A DNA stretch of 64,000 bases from Rana temporaria. Lineage: Eukaryota > Chordata > Amphibia > Anura > Ranidae. The position numbers were made by a program, and so were the translations under genes. Where the stretch lies: contig NC_053494.1 of assembly GCF_905171775.1 (NCBI RefSeq), positions 200,588,498 to 200,652,497 on the forward strand, written 5' to 3'. Below are positions 11,591 through 23,200 of this stretch, in pieces. Under the pieces are notes generated by a model, which did no database searches, was not told the origin of the DNA, and was given only the letters and a program-made list of their open reading frames with translations. The stretch's first letter is position 1. Each line of letters starts with the position of its first letter.

Positions 11591-11973
11591 CGCAGCGCTT
11601 TACATCAGGGAAGACAGTACAGTCACAATACAATTCAATACAGGAGGGATCAGAGGGCCCTGCTCGTTAGAGCTTACAATCTAGAAGGGAGGGTCAAGTG
11701 GAACAAAGGGTAGTAGCTGTGGGGGATGATCAGATGGACTCAAATGCAAATACAGTTGTTAGGTGTGGGTAGTATAGGCTTCTCTGAAGAGGAGGGTTTT
11801 CAGGGATCCTCTAAAAGCTAGTAGAGAAGGAGATAGGCGGATAGATTGGGGTAAGGAGTTCCATAGGTTTGGAGAGGCTCTGGAGAAGTCCTGGAGACGA
11901 GCATGGGAGCAGGTGATGTAAAGCGCTGCGCAAACTGTTGGCGCTATATAAATCCTGTATAATAATAATAATA
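11591..11973 (+). mobile_element. Retroposon-like repeat with (AAT)n tail
   Basis: Starts GCGCAGCGCTTTACATCAGG and ends with GTAAAGCGCTGCGCAAACTG, GGCGCTATATAAATCC and an AAT-repeat tail. That end is a common vertebrate LINE/SINE-type 3' end. A shorter related piece lies near 16110-16160. Family name not certain, and no target duplication seen. Confidence 0.55.
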
Positions 11974-12779
11974 GAAAAAAAAATGCACTTTCCCTTTGAA
12001 ATGCATTGAAAAGAATGCATCAATGACACACCCATGTTTTTGAGTACCATGACCTATGAAGAACGGTAAAAAAATTTTACGAATATGTTTCAGCCACCGA
12101 AATTTTGGCGCATCTCTAGTTCTAGTCAATCCACTGTATGGAGATTCCTATATTTTGTTTCAAACAGCACTTAAAGTATGTTAACTGCCATAGCATGCAA
12201 AACTTTTTTTTTTTTTTTTTGTTCCTCCAATAATGAACTTCATGGGGTGACAATGTGTCTCAACTGCACCTCAACAGATTGCCTTGGTGTGAATGAGTTC
12301 TTAAAGTCAAGGTCTGCTTATTACATTGCCCCCTCCAAAAGTTTGTATCAAGGTTTTAAAGCTACAAAAATATACCTGTGGTAAAGATTGGAAAATAGTT
12401 TTTCCAAGTTTCCACATGAAGGATGACCTCAGTCCTTCCAGTGGAATTTTCTAAACCCTAGGTATCCCAATACTCTGACATGTGGTGGGATTTGGGACGC
12501 TCCCATGATGTCTCCCTGTATTGTGACGAGGATAGGTATAGTGAGATTGGGAAGGTGGAGAGGCACCATGTATAAAGCAGAACTTTTCTGTCATCCATAT
12601 CCATGTATTCTGTATGATCTTTAGGTATGCCAAAAGCTTTAAATGTTGAGTATACCTACAAATCTAGTTTTTGACCATATAGGAATTGAGGGGAGATCTC
12701 TACCAATGGTGATACAAGCTCAATAAAAACTCTTAACAAGCTCTAACCATTTTTCTTCTCTATCTAAATCTTGGTTCCC

Positions 12780-12821
<42 letters not shown>

Positions 12822-13045
12822 GAATTGAAAAAAATTCTAAAATGGCTTTTCAACAGTACAGTATTGGACTTTAGTGGCTAAAAAATGATGGTGGTTCCAT
12901 TGAACGTTAACTGGACGTTGGTGGTAAATTTTAAATTTTCGGTACTTTTTTGCCAACTTCTTTCTTCCCCTTTAATTTATTTTTTTATTTTTTTGCTTCC
13001 GTAGAGTTTGGTTGACCTATACTTTGGCCAAAATGGCAAGGTTCA
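11974..13045. other. Unassigned sequence with long poly-T
   Basis: Apart from T runs at 12204-12220 and 12783-12818, no repeat end or gene recognised. Confidence 0.3.

Positions 13046-13093
<48 letters not shown>
13046..13093. repeat. (AAT)n microsatellite
   Basis: About 16 units. It produces an Asn run in one spurious open frame. Confidence 0.95.
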
Positions 13094-13883
13094 AAGATCA
13101 CACCAGCACAGTCGATTTCAGATAGTTGCATCAATGGCAATCACATATGCAAAGGTTCAGATTTTTTATTTGCGGTGTTCCCCTCAAACCTTTACATATA
13201 CCTATAAAGGGGTACTCATTTCTATTTTAATCTTTTACATGATCTTGTTACCGGTATATACTATAATTTGGCCACTGTGTCTCTTAAACGTCCTGTTAAG
13301 TGTTTGAATGTGTTGTGAACTGTAATTATTGGTGATGGTGTCAATAGGGGGTCAAGGGGTCATTGAACCGCTAATGAGCGGGGAAGAGGCTACTCGAGGG
13401 ATTCTGTAGACTTGTAGATGGTCATCAGTGTTGCATTTGGCTGCTGTAATTTCATAGAGTAACTGGTCTAGGTCTGGACATTGTAGTGGACCTGTGATGG
13501 GATGTTGGGGATGAACAAGGAACGGTATGCTGAGGTCTGACCGGGGTGGGATGACCTGTCTTGTGCCAAAGGTGCCCTGCAGATGCCAGAAACCAGCTTG
13601 ACTGGTAGGTTATTGGGGCAGTTTCTCGCTGATCTGTACCCTGGCATGCTATGCTTATCATTTTAAGAGATGGTAATTCTTTGTGTGGATTGAAAGAAGT
13701 GATCGTGTTAATGGGGAATTTAAAAAACGTTTATTTAATAGACAATGGCTTAAAAAAAAGAAATTCCGTGAGGTGGATGTTATGGTTTGCCCACTCTGTC
13801 AGTGCTTTCTATCTTGCTATTTTTGTTTTTAAGTGTGGCTTTTGAGATTCTGCATCAAATACAGTCCATGTCTTGGTGTGGTG

Positions 13884-13886
<3 letters not shown>
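13094..13886. other. Unassigned sequence
   Basis: No bounded element or gene recognised. Confidence 0.3.

Positions 13887-13952
<66 letters not shown>
13887..13952. repeat. (GT)n microsatellite
   Basis: About 33 units, followed at 14017-14042 by a T run. Confidence 0.95.
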
Positions 13953-13955
<3 letters not shown>

Positions 13956-14014
13956 CCAGAACATTTTGTTGGAAATTTTATGGCTGAAAATGGGGGGGGA
14001 AAAATTCCCACTAA

Positions 14015-14047
<33 letters not shown>

Positions 14048-14069
14048 TGTGTCCAAAAAAATATTTTTT

Positions 14070-14130
14070 TTTTTAAGGCTATTATCGAAAACAATCGACC
14101 ATAAAAATAATCGTTAGTTGCAGCCCTAGA
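14070..14130. mobile_element. Terminal fragment of the hAT-like 'TAGGGCTGCAACTAA' family
   Basis: Reads ATCGTTAGTTGCAGCCCTA, matching the right end of the full copy at 14285-14998. Another fragment is at about 16066-16110. Confidence 0.6.
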
Positions 14131-14284
14131 ATAATATGCACCTTGTAAGATTTAGAGGTAAATATGTCTTTATTGCTTTTTAACAGAAGGATATAATACA
14201 GACAATTAACCAATGTCTACAATACAAAAAGGATCATGGCAGTATAACTTGTCTGAGATACTATATAACGAAACGTAGGGCCGA

Positions 14285-14860
14285 AACAACTAATCGATTA
14301 TGAAAATAGTTGACAACCATTTTCATAATCGATTAATCGGCCAGTTGATTAGTTGGCCTGCATATAGTATGCATTATTTGTTTACATATCAGGAAATACA
14401 GTGCAGCACACATACAGCTCAGTACACCATCCATACATGTCACTAAGTGCCTGAGAATTTGTGAATGTGAAAGTGTGAGGAGCAATGCCTCATGGGACAT
14501 GTAGTCCTGGGCAGGAAGTGAGTGGTTCTAAAGGCAGAAGTTTTTTTACCTTGCTATAGCGGGCGCTCTATACTATACTTTACAGCTTGCTATTGAGGCA
14601 CTCTGAAGGCAGGAGGAGTCAGAAGCATCGGTGAGGGACCCCAGAAGTGGAGGATCTGGGCTGCTCTGTGCAAAACCATTACACAGAGCAGGTAAGTATA
14701 ACAAGTTTGTTTAAAAAATATATATATCATTTTAAAGACTGTGCAGGGAAGATCAGCATCTGAACCCAGAGAAAGTAGAGGTAATAGAAGGCATTACAAT
14801 TGCTGTAGTTGGTTATTTATATTTACTACTGCATATGGATATTTAAGAATAAATTGCCTG

Positions 14861-14893
<33 letters not shown>

Positions 14894-14998
14894 TATTAAC
14901 TAAATTGTACACCACACTTTTTTTAAGATTATCTGATTAGTTGAAACAATAATCGGACAACTAATCGATTATGAAAATAATCGTTGGTTGCAGCCCTA
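14285..14998. mobile_element. hAT-like non-autonomous element with inverted ends, about 0.71 kb
   Basis: The left end is GGGCCGAAACAACTAATCGA in the sequence TAGGGCCG...; the right end is ATCGTTGGTTGCAGCCCTA. The 8 bp just left of the element (AACGAAAC, around 14269-14276) and right (AACGAAAG, 14999-15006) differ by one base, suggesting an 8-bp duplication. Boundaries are uncertain by a few bases. The inner hairpin GATTATGAAAAT / ATTTTCATAATC is prominent, and there is a T run at 14861-14890. Confidence 0.65.
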
Positions 14999-15148
14999 AA
15001 CGAAAGCCCATTCCGATGAATTCGCCTCCTAAATCAGGTGGCTATCAATGCATGAGTTAGGAGAACAAAGAGGGCTGATGAAACATAAATCAGTAAAACT
15101 ACATCTGATTGTTAGGAAAGAGAAAAGGAGCACCTTATAAGATTTAGA

Positions 15149-15276
15149 GCGGAGTAGGCAACCTCGGCCCTCCAACTGTGTTGACACCACAAATCCCATC
15201 ATGCCTCTGTTTGTCGGGGTCTTGCAATGTCTCATGGGATTTGTAGTTTCAAAACCGCTGAAGGACCAAGGTCTAC
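15149..15276. mobile_element. Short fold-back element, 'GGCAACCTCGGCCCTCCA' ends
   Basis: TAGGCAACCTCGGCCCTCCA on the left pairs with GAAGGACCAAGGTCTA on the right. The interior contains paired ACAAATCCCATCATG / CATGGGATTTGTAG arms. A familiar amphibian and fish element type. No target duplication found. Confidence 0.6.
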
Positions 15277-15408
15277 ACCTGATTTTAGAGAGTGCTGAAA
15301 ATCATGGGTGTTGCAAGGATAACCCATTGCATGACTTGCAGCATTTAGTTGGGTTGTGGCTTCTAGCAAACAATCATATTTGTTGGTTCAGAAAAGTTGG
15401 AGCAACTG

Positions 15409-15447
15409 GCTTCTGTGTGTGTGTGTGTGTATATATAATATAATATA

Positions 15448-15544
<97 letters not shown>

Positions 15545-15552
15545 ATTACTGT

Positions 15553-15604
<52 letters not shown>
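15409..15604. repeat. Compound (GT)n-(AT)n-(GT)n-(AT)n microsatellite
   Basis: A long AT tract (about 15431-15545) between two GT tracts, the second at about 15554-15591. Confidence 0.95.
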
Positions 15605-15693
15605 TAGTATACATTTCGTACTCGCTAATGGCCCGTCAAAGGGATTTTGTCATTGGAGAAGACCAGAGGCAACGCATCCGGAATGGATCTGGA

Positions 15694-15724
<31 letters not shown>

Positions 15725-16110
15725 TGGTGTGGACCAGCCCTTGGAACCCATTGACATCGGGGCAATTTGGCATGCCAAATCTGAGCCTATTGCCGGCAAT
15801 GGCACATCTGAATCTGCATGAACTCGCACTGAAATGCACGTTTGAAATCGTGCCAGTTCAGCTGAACTGGCACGATTTCAAACCCACCTTCAGTACGAAC
15901 GAGGGCTTGGAACCAGTTCACACCACATGCAGTCCAGTGTTGTGTTTACTTTTCTGCATCAAACGCATGGATAGTGGTTTATATGGTTTCCAATGGCATA
16001 GTTGCTCCAGTGCGGTCAGTTCCAGTGCATTTCTGGGGGGGGGGGATTATACACCACTCCTATATATCAACTAATTGATTTTATCAAAATAATCATTCGC
16101 TGCAGCCCTA
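15605..16110. other. Repeat-derived sequence with a 44-bp palindrome
   Basis: Perfect palindrome 15840-15883 (GTTTGAAATCGTGCCAGTTC and its complement). Text near 15766-15830 (GCCAAATCTGAGCC, GGCAATGGCAC) recurs in the fold-back at 16793-17063. A segment at 15950-16030 (CTGCATCAAACGCATGGATA) recurs at 20838-20915, so it is interspersed repeat. T run at 15699-15725. Confidence 0.5.
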
Positions 16111-16678
16111 CAGTACAGTTGCACTTCAATACAGGAGGAATCGGAGGGCCCTGCTAGCTTGCGATCTGATCTGTGAAATGGGGCAGTGCAACAGAATTTG
16201 ACATCGTTCTAGTTGTAAATAATTTGCTAGGAGTTTGGGTGGTTTACTTGGCTTATTACAGTAACCATTAATAATTTCCACCGTGAAAGTGAGTAACTTT
16301 GGGGGGGGGGATTGATTCGCAGCCATCGTTGGTTAACATCGATGCGCTTTTGTCTGCACCCTTTTTATTTTCTCTTCTGTGCTGAGCGCAGTTACACAAT
16401 CGCGTTGGGCGATCCCTACATCTGCTCCCCTCCTCGCTGTGGGATTTGTGGTTTCCTGTGTGGTTTGACACTCTGTTGCCTCGTGTGACACATCTGGACA
16501 AGAAGCCGACTATTTTAAAGGCCGGGAGGCTGTGTCACCTGCCCCTTCAACTGTCCGGGGAGCAGGATGGAGGCCGGGGGGGCATCTTCCTTTTTCACGC
16601 TTTGGTGTGAAGAAAAGTTTACTGGAGCAAACGATCTCGGAGGGCTGTGAATTACAAAAGAGGAGACATTAGACAGCT
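16111..16678. other. Unassigned sequence
   Basis: Begins with a retroposon fragment (to about 16165). Block 16500-16660 is moderately GC-rich. No coding region supported. Confidence 0.3.
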
Positions 16679-16770
16679 GTTTCCTCTAACAAAGCGGCAA
16701 CGTTTTTGCATCTGTTGCTCGTTGTGGGAAAGACAATTACACTTCTCATCTGTTAAGTTTATGTGTCAAT
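16679..16770. repeat. Left copy of a direct repeat flanking a 3.6-kb block
   Basis: GTTTCCTCTAACAAAG ... TTTTTGCATCTGTTGCTC ... CTTCTCATCTGTTA is repeated with about 85% similarity by eye at 20400-20500, in the same orientation. Confidence 0.6.
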
Positions 16771-16792
16771 AGTGGGGTGGATTTACTTTAAG

Positions 16793-17063
16793 CCCTGGTT
16801 CACACTGGGTGCGATTTGGTACGATTTGAGATGCGATTTGACATGTCAAATTGTCGGCAATGGCACTATCCTAATCGGTGCGACGCCGCATCTGCGGCGC
16901 TGCACCAATTTCAAAAAGTAGTTCATGTACTACTTTTTGCGATTTCGGGGCGCAATTTACATTGAACCCTGCACAGATGTCTCTTAAATCACGTCCGAAA
17001 TCGCAGCCGCAAAATCGCGATTTTACCACGATTTTGAATTCGCAGCAGTGTGAACCTAGGCTA
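16793..17063. mobile_element. Fold-back element with 'CTGGTTCACACTG' ends
   Basis: AGCCCTGGTTCACACTGGGT on the left, CAGTGTGAACCTAGGCT on the right. The interior has palindromic GCGATTT-rich arms and GCGACGCCGCATCTGCGGCG. No coding potential. Confidence 0.6.
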
Positions 17064-17311
17064 AATCCTCTAGTAAAAAGGCTTGATTTAAATCAACTAT
17101 TTTAAATCATAATTTTTAAAGAACTGTCATCTCTGTCCCGCAGTGACTCCTCCGATCTGCTGTTGACTCACCGACCGTCTCATTCACTTTAATGGGACAT
17201 CTGGTGATGCGGCAGTGACACAACAAGGTGAGGGACGTGGCAGCAAAAGGTGAGCGGATGCCCGCTAACAGGCGCTGCCATGATGGATCTGAAATGACAG
17301 GTGCTCTTTAA

Positions 17312-19170
17312 CCACTTAAAGTGGAGGTTCACCCAAAAAATCATTTTTTTAACATTGGATTGAGGCTAAGTATGCGAAGCAGAATCGGGTGTTTATTTTA
17401 AAAATCAATGCAGTACTTACCGTTTTAGAGATCGATGTTCTCCCGCCGCTTCCGGGTATGGGCTGCGGGACTGGGCGTTCCTACTTGATTGACAGCCTTC
17501 CGACGATCGCATACAGCGCGTCACAAGTTCCCGAAAGTAGCCGAACGTCGGTGTGCAGGCGCCGTATAGAGCCGCACCGACGTTCGGCTTCTTTCAGCAA
17601 CTCGTGACGCGCTGTATGCGACCGTCAGAAGGCTGTCAATCAAATAGGAACGCCCATTCCCGAAGATCATACCCGGAAGCGATGGAGAACATCGATCTCT
17701 AAAACTGTAAGTACTAAATTTATTTTAAAATAAACACCCGATTCTGCTTCACATAATTGGCCTAAATCTAATGTTAAAATGTTTTTCGGGTGAAGTCCCG
17801 CTTTTAAGGACCGCCTCCTGCACATATACATCGGCAGAATGGCACGGCTGGGCACACATGTACAGGTACGTCGCCTTTAAGAGCCTAGCCGTGGGACGCG
17901 TGTGCGACGCCAGTGTCTTGTCGAGATGGTTCCTGCCACGACTGCGCAGTAGGAGGCCACGGAAATCTCCGAGCCTCAACAGCTGTTTGTCAGCTTAGAC
18001 AAGCTCGCTCCTGCTGCCTGAAGCCTGCTTATACACGCCGCTCTATACAGCAAGGGGCGGATGTGAGACATCTCTTTTATTGAGAAAAAAACATCCCCCA
18101 AAAAAGGACTGCTCAGTATCGCATCCGCCCCTTGCTGTAAAGAGCGGCTTGAATAACCAATTAAAAACACACTGGTCAATATCACATCCGCCTCTTGCTG
18201 GCCCTTGCTGTGTAGAGTGGCATGTATAGAGTGTATAATCGGGCATAGGGAGCGAGCGCGTCTACAGCTGATGAACAGCTGTTCCCACTCGGCGGTTTCC
18301 GTCGGCTCGGGATTGCACCTGCGCACTCTGGAGGGAACCATATCGATGGTAGGAACCAGCTCGCCAGAACACCGGCGCGCACACGCGACCCGGTCCGAAG
18401 CTCTGTGACCGCGGGACCCGATCGCCACCGGTGTCCCGTGATCGGTCACAGGAGCTATAGAACGGGGAGAGGTGAGTGTAATCTTCACAGTGGCACTGTC
18501 ATTGATCGTCTGTTCCCTGATATAGGGAAAGACGATCAATGACGCCACACGTCCAGCCCCGCCCCCCTACAGTTAGAAACACATACACGGTCACACTTAA
18601 ACCCCTACAGCGCCCCCTAGTGGTTAACTGCTAAACTGCAAAATTTTCATTTTCACAGTAATCGGTGCATTTTTATAGCACTTTTTGCTGTGAAAATGAC
18701 TGGTCCCAAAAATGTGTCAAAATTGTCCAATGTGTCCGCCATAATGTCTCGGTCATTAGTAGTAAAAAAAAAAAAAAAAAAAAAAAAATGCCATAAAACT
18801 ATCCCCTATTTTGTAAACGCTCTACATTTAGCGCAAACAATCGATAAACGCTTATTGCGTGTGTTTTTTTTTTTTACACCAAAGGTAGAAGAATACGTAT
18901 CTGCCTAAGCTGAGGAAAAAAAATGTGGCAAAATATTGAATTTTTTTTTCAAAATTGTCGCTCTATTTTTGTTTATAGCGCAAAAAAAATAAGAAACGCA
19001 GAGGTGATCAAATACCACCAAAAAATCTCTATGTGTGGGGGAAAAAAGACGCCAATTTTGTTTGGGAGCCACGTCGCACGACCGAGCAATTGTCAGTTAA
19101 AGCGACTCGGTGCCGAATCGCAAAAAGGGGCAAGGTCCTTAACCTGCATATTGGTCCGGATCTTAAGTTG
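17312..19170. mobile_element. TTAA-flanked 'CCACTTAAGG' repeat with an internal TTAA element
   Basis: TTAA at 17308-17311 and 19171-19174. The left end CCACTTAAGGACCGCC is visible only when the nested element at 17320-17803 is removed; the right end is GGTCCGGATCTTAAGTTG. The body contains the family's conserved parts (ATGTGTCAAAATTGTCC, GTCCGCCATAATGTC, GGGAGCCACGTCGCACGACC). It is longer than its relatives and holds extra paired segments at about 18040-18250 (ATCCGCCCCTTGCTG arms). The 190-residue frame on its - strand is not a known protein. Confidence 0.6.
17320..17803. mobile_element. TTAA-flanked fold-back element (A family), 484 bp, nested
   Basis: TTAA on both sides (17316-17319, 17804-17807). 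Ends AGTGGAGGTTCACCC and GGGTGAAGTCCCGCTT. Long complementary arms around a centre near 17570 with GCCGAACGTCGG motifs. Same family as 19486-19963 and 26425-26908. TTAA duplication suggests piggyBac-like or similar mobilisation; the class is inference. Confidence 0.8.
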
Positions 19171-19199
19171 TTAAATGTAAGGGCTCATTCTCGCTGGTA

Positions 19200-19469
19200 C
19201 AGTGAAACCTCGGATTGCGAGAAACGCAGTTAACGAGCGTTTCGCAGTACAAGCTTTTTTTTTTTTTTTTATATCCTGCCTCGGTTTACGTGTGTCTCGC
19301 GAAACAAGCAGGATTCAAGCCGGAGCTGTGTGCAGTACCGCATTTGGCCATAGAAGTCACTGCGGAACACATTTTCGTTTTCCATTGACTTCTATGGGGA
19401 AACTCGCTTTGATATGCAAGTGCTTTGGATTACGAGCATTCTCCTGGAACGTAATCTAAGGTCCCACTG
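19200..19469. mobile_element. TA-flanked element with 'CAGTGAAACCTCGGATTGCG' end
   Basis: TA at 19198-19199 and 19470-19471. The left end CAGTGAAACCTCGGATT pairs loosely with the right end GTAATCTAAGGTCCCACTG. A relative's end is at about 44490-44530. Likely a Tc1/mariner-type non-autonomous element. Confidence 0.65.
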
Positions 19470-19485
19470 TAATTAGAATATTTAA

Positions 19486-19963
19486 AGCGGGAGTTCACCC
19501 GAAAAAATGTTTTAACATTAGATTGATGCTTATTTTGTCTAGGGGAATCGGGTAGTTTTTTTAAAATCAAAGCTGTACTTACCGTTTTAGAGAGCGATCT
19601 TCTCTGCCGCTTCCGCGTATGGTCTTCGGGACTGGGCGTTCCTATTTTTGATAGGCTTCCGACGGTCGCATACATCGCGTCACGAGTAGCAGAAAGAAGC
19701 CAAACGTCGGTGCGGCTCTATACGGCGCCTGCGCACCGACAGTCGGCTACTTTTGGAAAATCGTGACGCGATGTATGCGACCGTCGGAAGCCTGTCGCTC
19801 AAGTAGGAGCGCCCAGTCCCGAAGCCCATACCCGGAAGCGGCGGAGAAGATCGCTCTCTAAAACGGTAAGTACAGCTTCGATTTAAAAAAAACACCCGAT
19901 TCCCCTAGACAAAATGAGCCTCAATCTAATGTTAAAAATTACGTTTTTGGGTGAACTCCCGCT
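19486..19963. mobile_element. TTAA-flanked fold-back element (A family), 478 bp
   Basis: TTAA at 19482-19485 and 19964-19967. Ends AGCGGGAGTTCACCCGAAAA and GGGTGAACTCCCGCT. Arms pair almost along their whole length. Confidence 0.85.
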
Positions 19964-19967
19964 TTAA

Positions 19968-20399
19968 TATTTGCAAACAAAGTGAAGGTTTCCTATTTAG
20001 AATAATAAGCAGTCGGGTTAGTAAAACGGCGATATCAGAACCGATTCAACCATACAGTTTTTGTAGCGTACATAGATCTGCAAGACGATTGGATAAAGGA
20101 GTATTCCTGAACTTTGTTTTATCTCACGGTTAAATGGTGTGAATGCATCAATGCAGTGCATGTTATCTCTGCTTGGATTCATTAAATGAGTTTACCAAAA
20201 ATGTAAATATTGCAAAATCTACAGCTACATGCCTAAGCTCCATTTCATACAAATTTTTTAAGGCATCTTGGATTACCATATTTAGCTAGAGTTTAACTCT
20301 AAAAGCATTTTATTAAAATATATTTGCTAAAAAGGGAAAAAAATCTGATATTTAAAATCTGAAATTTTTTTTTTGATTTTTTTTTTTTTTATCCACCCT
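19968..20399. other. Unassigned AT-rich sequence
   Basis: T runs near 20366-20390. Part may belong to a frog repeat with ATTTAAATC motifs, also seen near 17085-17115. Confidence 0.3.
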
Positions 20400-20500
20400 G
20401 GTTTCCTCTAACAAAGTAGCAACAGGTTTTTGCATCTGTTGCTCATTATAGGAAAGAAAATTAGACTAATTGGACTTCTCATGTGTTGGTGTGTATGTTA
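20400..20500. repeat. Right copy of the direct repeat flanking the 16.77-20.40 kb block
   Basis: Pairs with 16679-16770. The left copy is followed by GGGGTGGAT and this copy is preceded by ATCCACCCTG, a possible pair of inverted ends for the block between. Confidence 0.6.
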
Positions 20501-20787
20501 ATAGGATCTGGGGAGAGGGGGGGGTGTTTGGTGGGATTATTTTTGTTCCAAGTGAACCAAAGTCTCCTCCTCGCTCTGCAAGTGTCAAAACTCCCACATG
20601 CGACTATGCGGCCTTTTCACCATCCACATGTGTCTGCATTCTTTGTCTTCTGTCCCCATCGTTTCCTCCCTTTGCTGTGTCCTTGTCACATCCTGGAACC
20701 TGATTGTACCTGCTGGTATGGTGCCTCTGTACAAGCGCTTTGACACATGAAGATGGTTTGTTTTTAGGGCCTGTTCACACCACATGG

Positions 20788-20823
<36 letters not shown>

Positions 20824-20941
20824 TGTTTTTTTTTTTTTTCCTCTGCATCAGTCGTATGGATAGTAGGTTATATGGTTTCCAATAGCATAGTTCACACCAG
20901 TGCAGCCAGTTCCAAAAAAAATAGAACATGCTGCTATTTTA
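20501..20941. other. Unassigned sequence with (GT)n and an interspersed repeat
   Basis: GT tract at about 20786-20823, then a T run. 20838-20915 matches 15950-16030. Confidence 0.4.
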
Positions 20942-21403
20942 CCGTATATACTCGAGTATTTTTGGCTGAAAATGCCCCCCTCGGCTTATACTCGAGTCAT
21001 GTTGCCACTTGTCTCTGGTGTGTGTCGTATCCTGTCCGCCCATGTATTTCCACTGGCTCGTGTCAGCAGAGCCGCTGACTTAACTCCTGCCCATACAGTG
21101 ACGCTGCGCACTACGATTGGCTGCTGGGACTTGCCAGCCAGTGACTACATTGGCGCGGCACCTCCTGGCTACCCGCCCGCTGTCTGTATTAGATCATTCT
21201 GCAGCGGGCGGGAGTCAGGAGATGAAAGAGCAGAGGTCCACTCTAATAAGGCAAGCAATACAGTGCATAATATAATACACAGATAATGATTGGACATCAC
21301 TGGACACTTTTTTTTTTTTTTTTCACTGATGGGGACACTCTTATCAGAGTGTCTCAGTAGCTGCTGCATTTCCCACCCTAGGCTTATACTCGAGTATATA
21401 CAG
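20942..21403. mobile_element. 'TATATACTCGAGTAT' fold-back element, about 460 bp, TA-flanked
   Basis: The left end CCGTATATACTCGAGTAT and the right end ATACTCGAGTATATACAG are inverted, with TA immediately outside each. The interior is GC-rich with a T run at 21308-21323. Fragment of the same family at 10935-11255. Confidence 0.7.
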
Positions 21404-21486
21404 TATTTTTTTCTGAAATGTGACAAAATGCACCAGATGTCCACATTTAAGGTGAAGAAAAGAGGGGAGAAAAACACCATTCTTAA

Positions 21487-21954
21487 AGGAGTTGTAAAGG
21501 ATTTTATTTGTTTCACCTTAATGCAATCTATGCACTAAGGTGAAAAAACATCTGCTGCTGCCGCCCCCTCCCCCCCTGTTATACTTACCTGACCCCTCGA
21601 AAGTCCCGCGCTCGGTCCCGAGATCCTTTTCACCGCTGATTGGCTTTAGCGGATGGATTGAGAGCAGCCCAGCCATTGGCGGGCACTGCTGTCAATCGCA
21701 TCCAGTGACGCGGCGCACCGAGGGGCAGGGCCAAGTGATACAGTGAGCGGCTATGGCCACTCGCTGTATCACGGGAGCGCGCCCGCAATTAGTGACCACC
21801 ATGCAAGCGCTCTCGCATGACTGGTTACTAATTGCGGGGAGGACCAGAGACAGCCGCCGAGGGACCCCAGAAGACATGGATCGGGGCCACTCTGTGCAAA
21901 ACGAACTGCACAGTGGAGGGAAGTATGACACAAAAAAAATGTTAGTGACCCTTT
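21487..21954. mobile_element. TTAA-flanked repeat, 468 bp
   Basis: TTAA at 21483-21486 and 21955-21958. The left end AGGAGTTGTAAAGG and the right end GTTAGTGACCCTTT are only partly complementary, so the TIRs are weak. Contains the palindromic centre CACTCGCTGTATCAC/GTGATACAGTGAGCG around 21735-21770. Confidence 0.5.
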
Positions 21955-21958
21955 TTAA

Positions 21959-22380
21959 GCCTCGTACACACGATCGGACTTCCATCAGACTTTCCCTGGA
22001 TTTTTGTTCGAAGGGCGTTGTTCGTGAACTTGTACTTGTTGTACTTGCATACATACGGCAGAACATTTTCAGCCAACGTTCACCAAACCACGTGTGTTTT
22101 CCGCTCTTTACCGCCACCTTTGGGCAACTTCTGCTATTGTTGTCTGATGTTTAGCATTGGTTCGGAGCATGCGTGTTTTGTGCTTTTGGTTTTAGTCTGA
22201 CAAACCCGATCAGATGATCTGACAAAACACATGTTTTGTCGGACAATTTGAGAGCATGCACGGCTAACATTTGTTGTCGGAAATTCCGGCAATTGTCCGA
22301 TGGAGCGTACAGACGGTCGGATTGTATGACAAAACACGTCCGTCAGATAATTGTTGACACCTGATCGTGTGTAGGGGCCT
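21959..22380. mobile_element. Fold-back element with 'GCCTCGTACACACGATC' ends
   Basis: GCCTCGTACACACGATCGG on the left, GATCGTGTGTAGGGGCC on the right. Related copies at 43047, 55643 and 58516. Probably Harbinger-like, class not proven. Confidence 0.6.
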
Positions 22381-23200
22381 AACCCCAGGGACTCAACAGC
22401 TGACTCTTCTTCAATGTCCACACCCATGCTGAACCTCATCTCATCCAGTCTTTTTTACCCACACCTGTAATTTCATAACCTGTTGATCCAAAACTGTACT
22501 TTTTGTGAGTCCGTCTAAACATGCAAAGCTCAGAGTGACTCGGAGTTCTGAATTCTACCAGAAAGTTGAGTCACCTTTTTTATTGCGGCATTCTCATGTA
22601 AGCTGGTATTTGGAAATGGCTTTGTAATCGTCATCTTATTACAGGGCATAGAAAAAACTGCTAACCCGGCAAACTTTTTACAAGAACCAGCTGAACTTCT
22701 CCAGCGATACTCTTATCTTAGTTATTGCATAGAAAGGTCTTAAACTTTTTCCCCAAAGGATATGGTGCCAAAAGCAACCAAATAACCCATTGGTGTATTA
22801 TTGCCATTGTAGATCTTTTTGAAAATGCTGGTTGCTTGGCTTTCATGGTAACACAATGGCTGACCCTAGGACAAGTATGCGTGGCCGGAAAAGTCAGGTT
22901 TATCTCCTTATCTATATACGGTTTGTGGGTCCATGACTCAATCCATTGAAGCAAATTAATCAAAATAAGCTGAGTAAATGGCATTCTTAGGCAAGCCAAA
23001 TTTGATTACACATTTTTCCAAATTTCTCTTTTTTTTTTTTTTTTTTTGGGCTTGCATGTTCTTTTGGGGCCCATGTTGACTGTTCGGTTTGAGATCCATT
23101 GACTGTCTGAAATTATAGGATTAATCCTTGTTGACCTGTGTAGTTATAAAAATATACATTATTTCAAAGATATTAATTTGTCCTTCCTTGAGATCCTAGA
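22381..23200. other. Unassigned, low-repeat sequence upstream of the connexin exon
   Basis: No element ends recognised except a T run at 23030-23047. Probably connexin intron. Confidence 0.35.

Noticed and set aside
17976..18548. A 190-residue open frame on the - strand
   Set aside because: It lies within the non-coding TTAA-type repeat, with no domain and no conserved counterpart in its relatives here.
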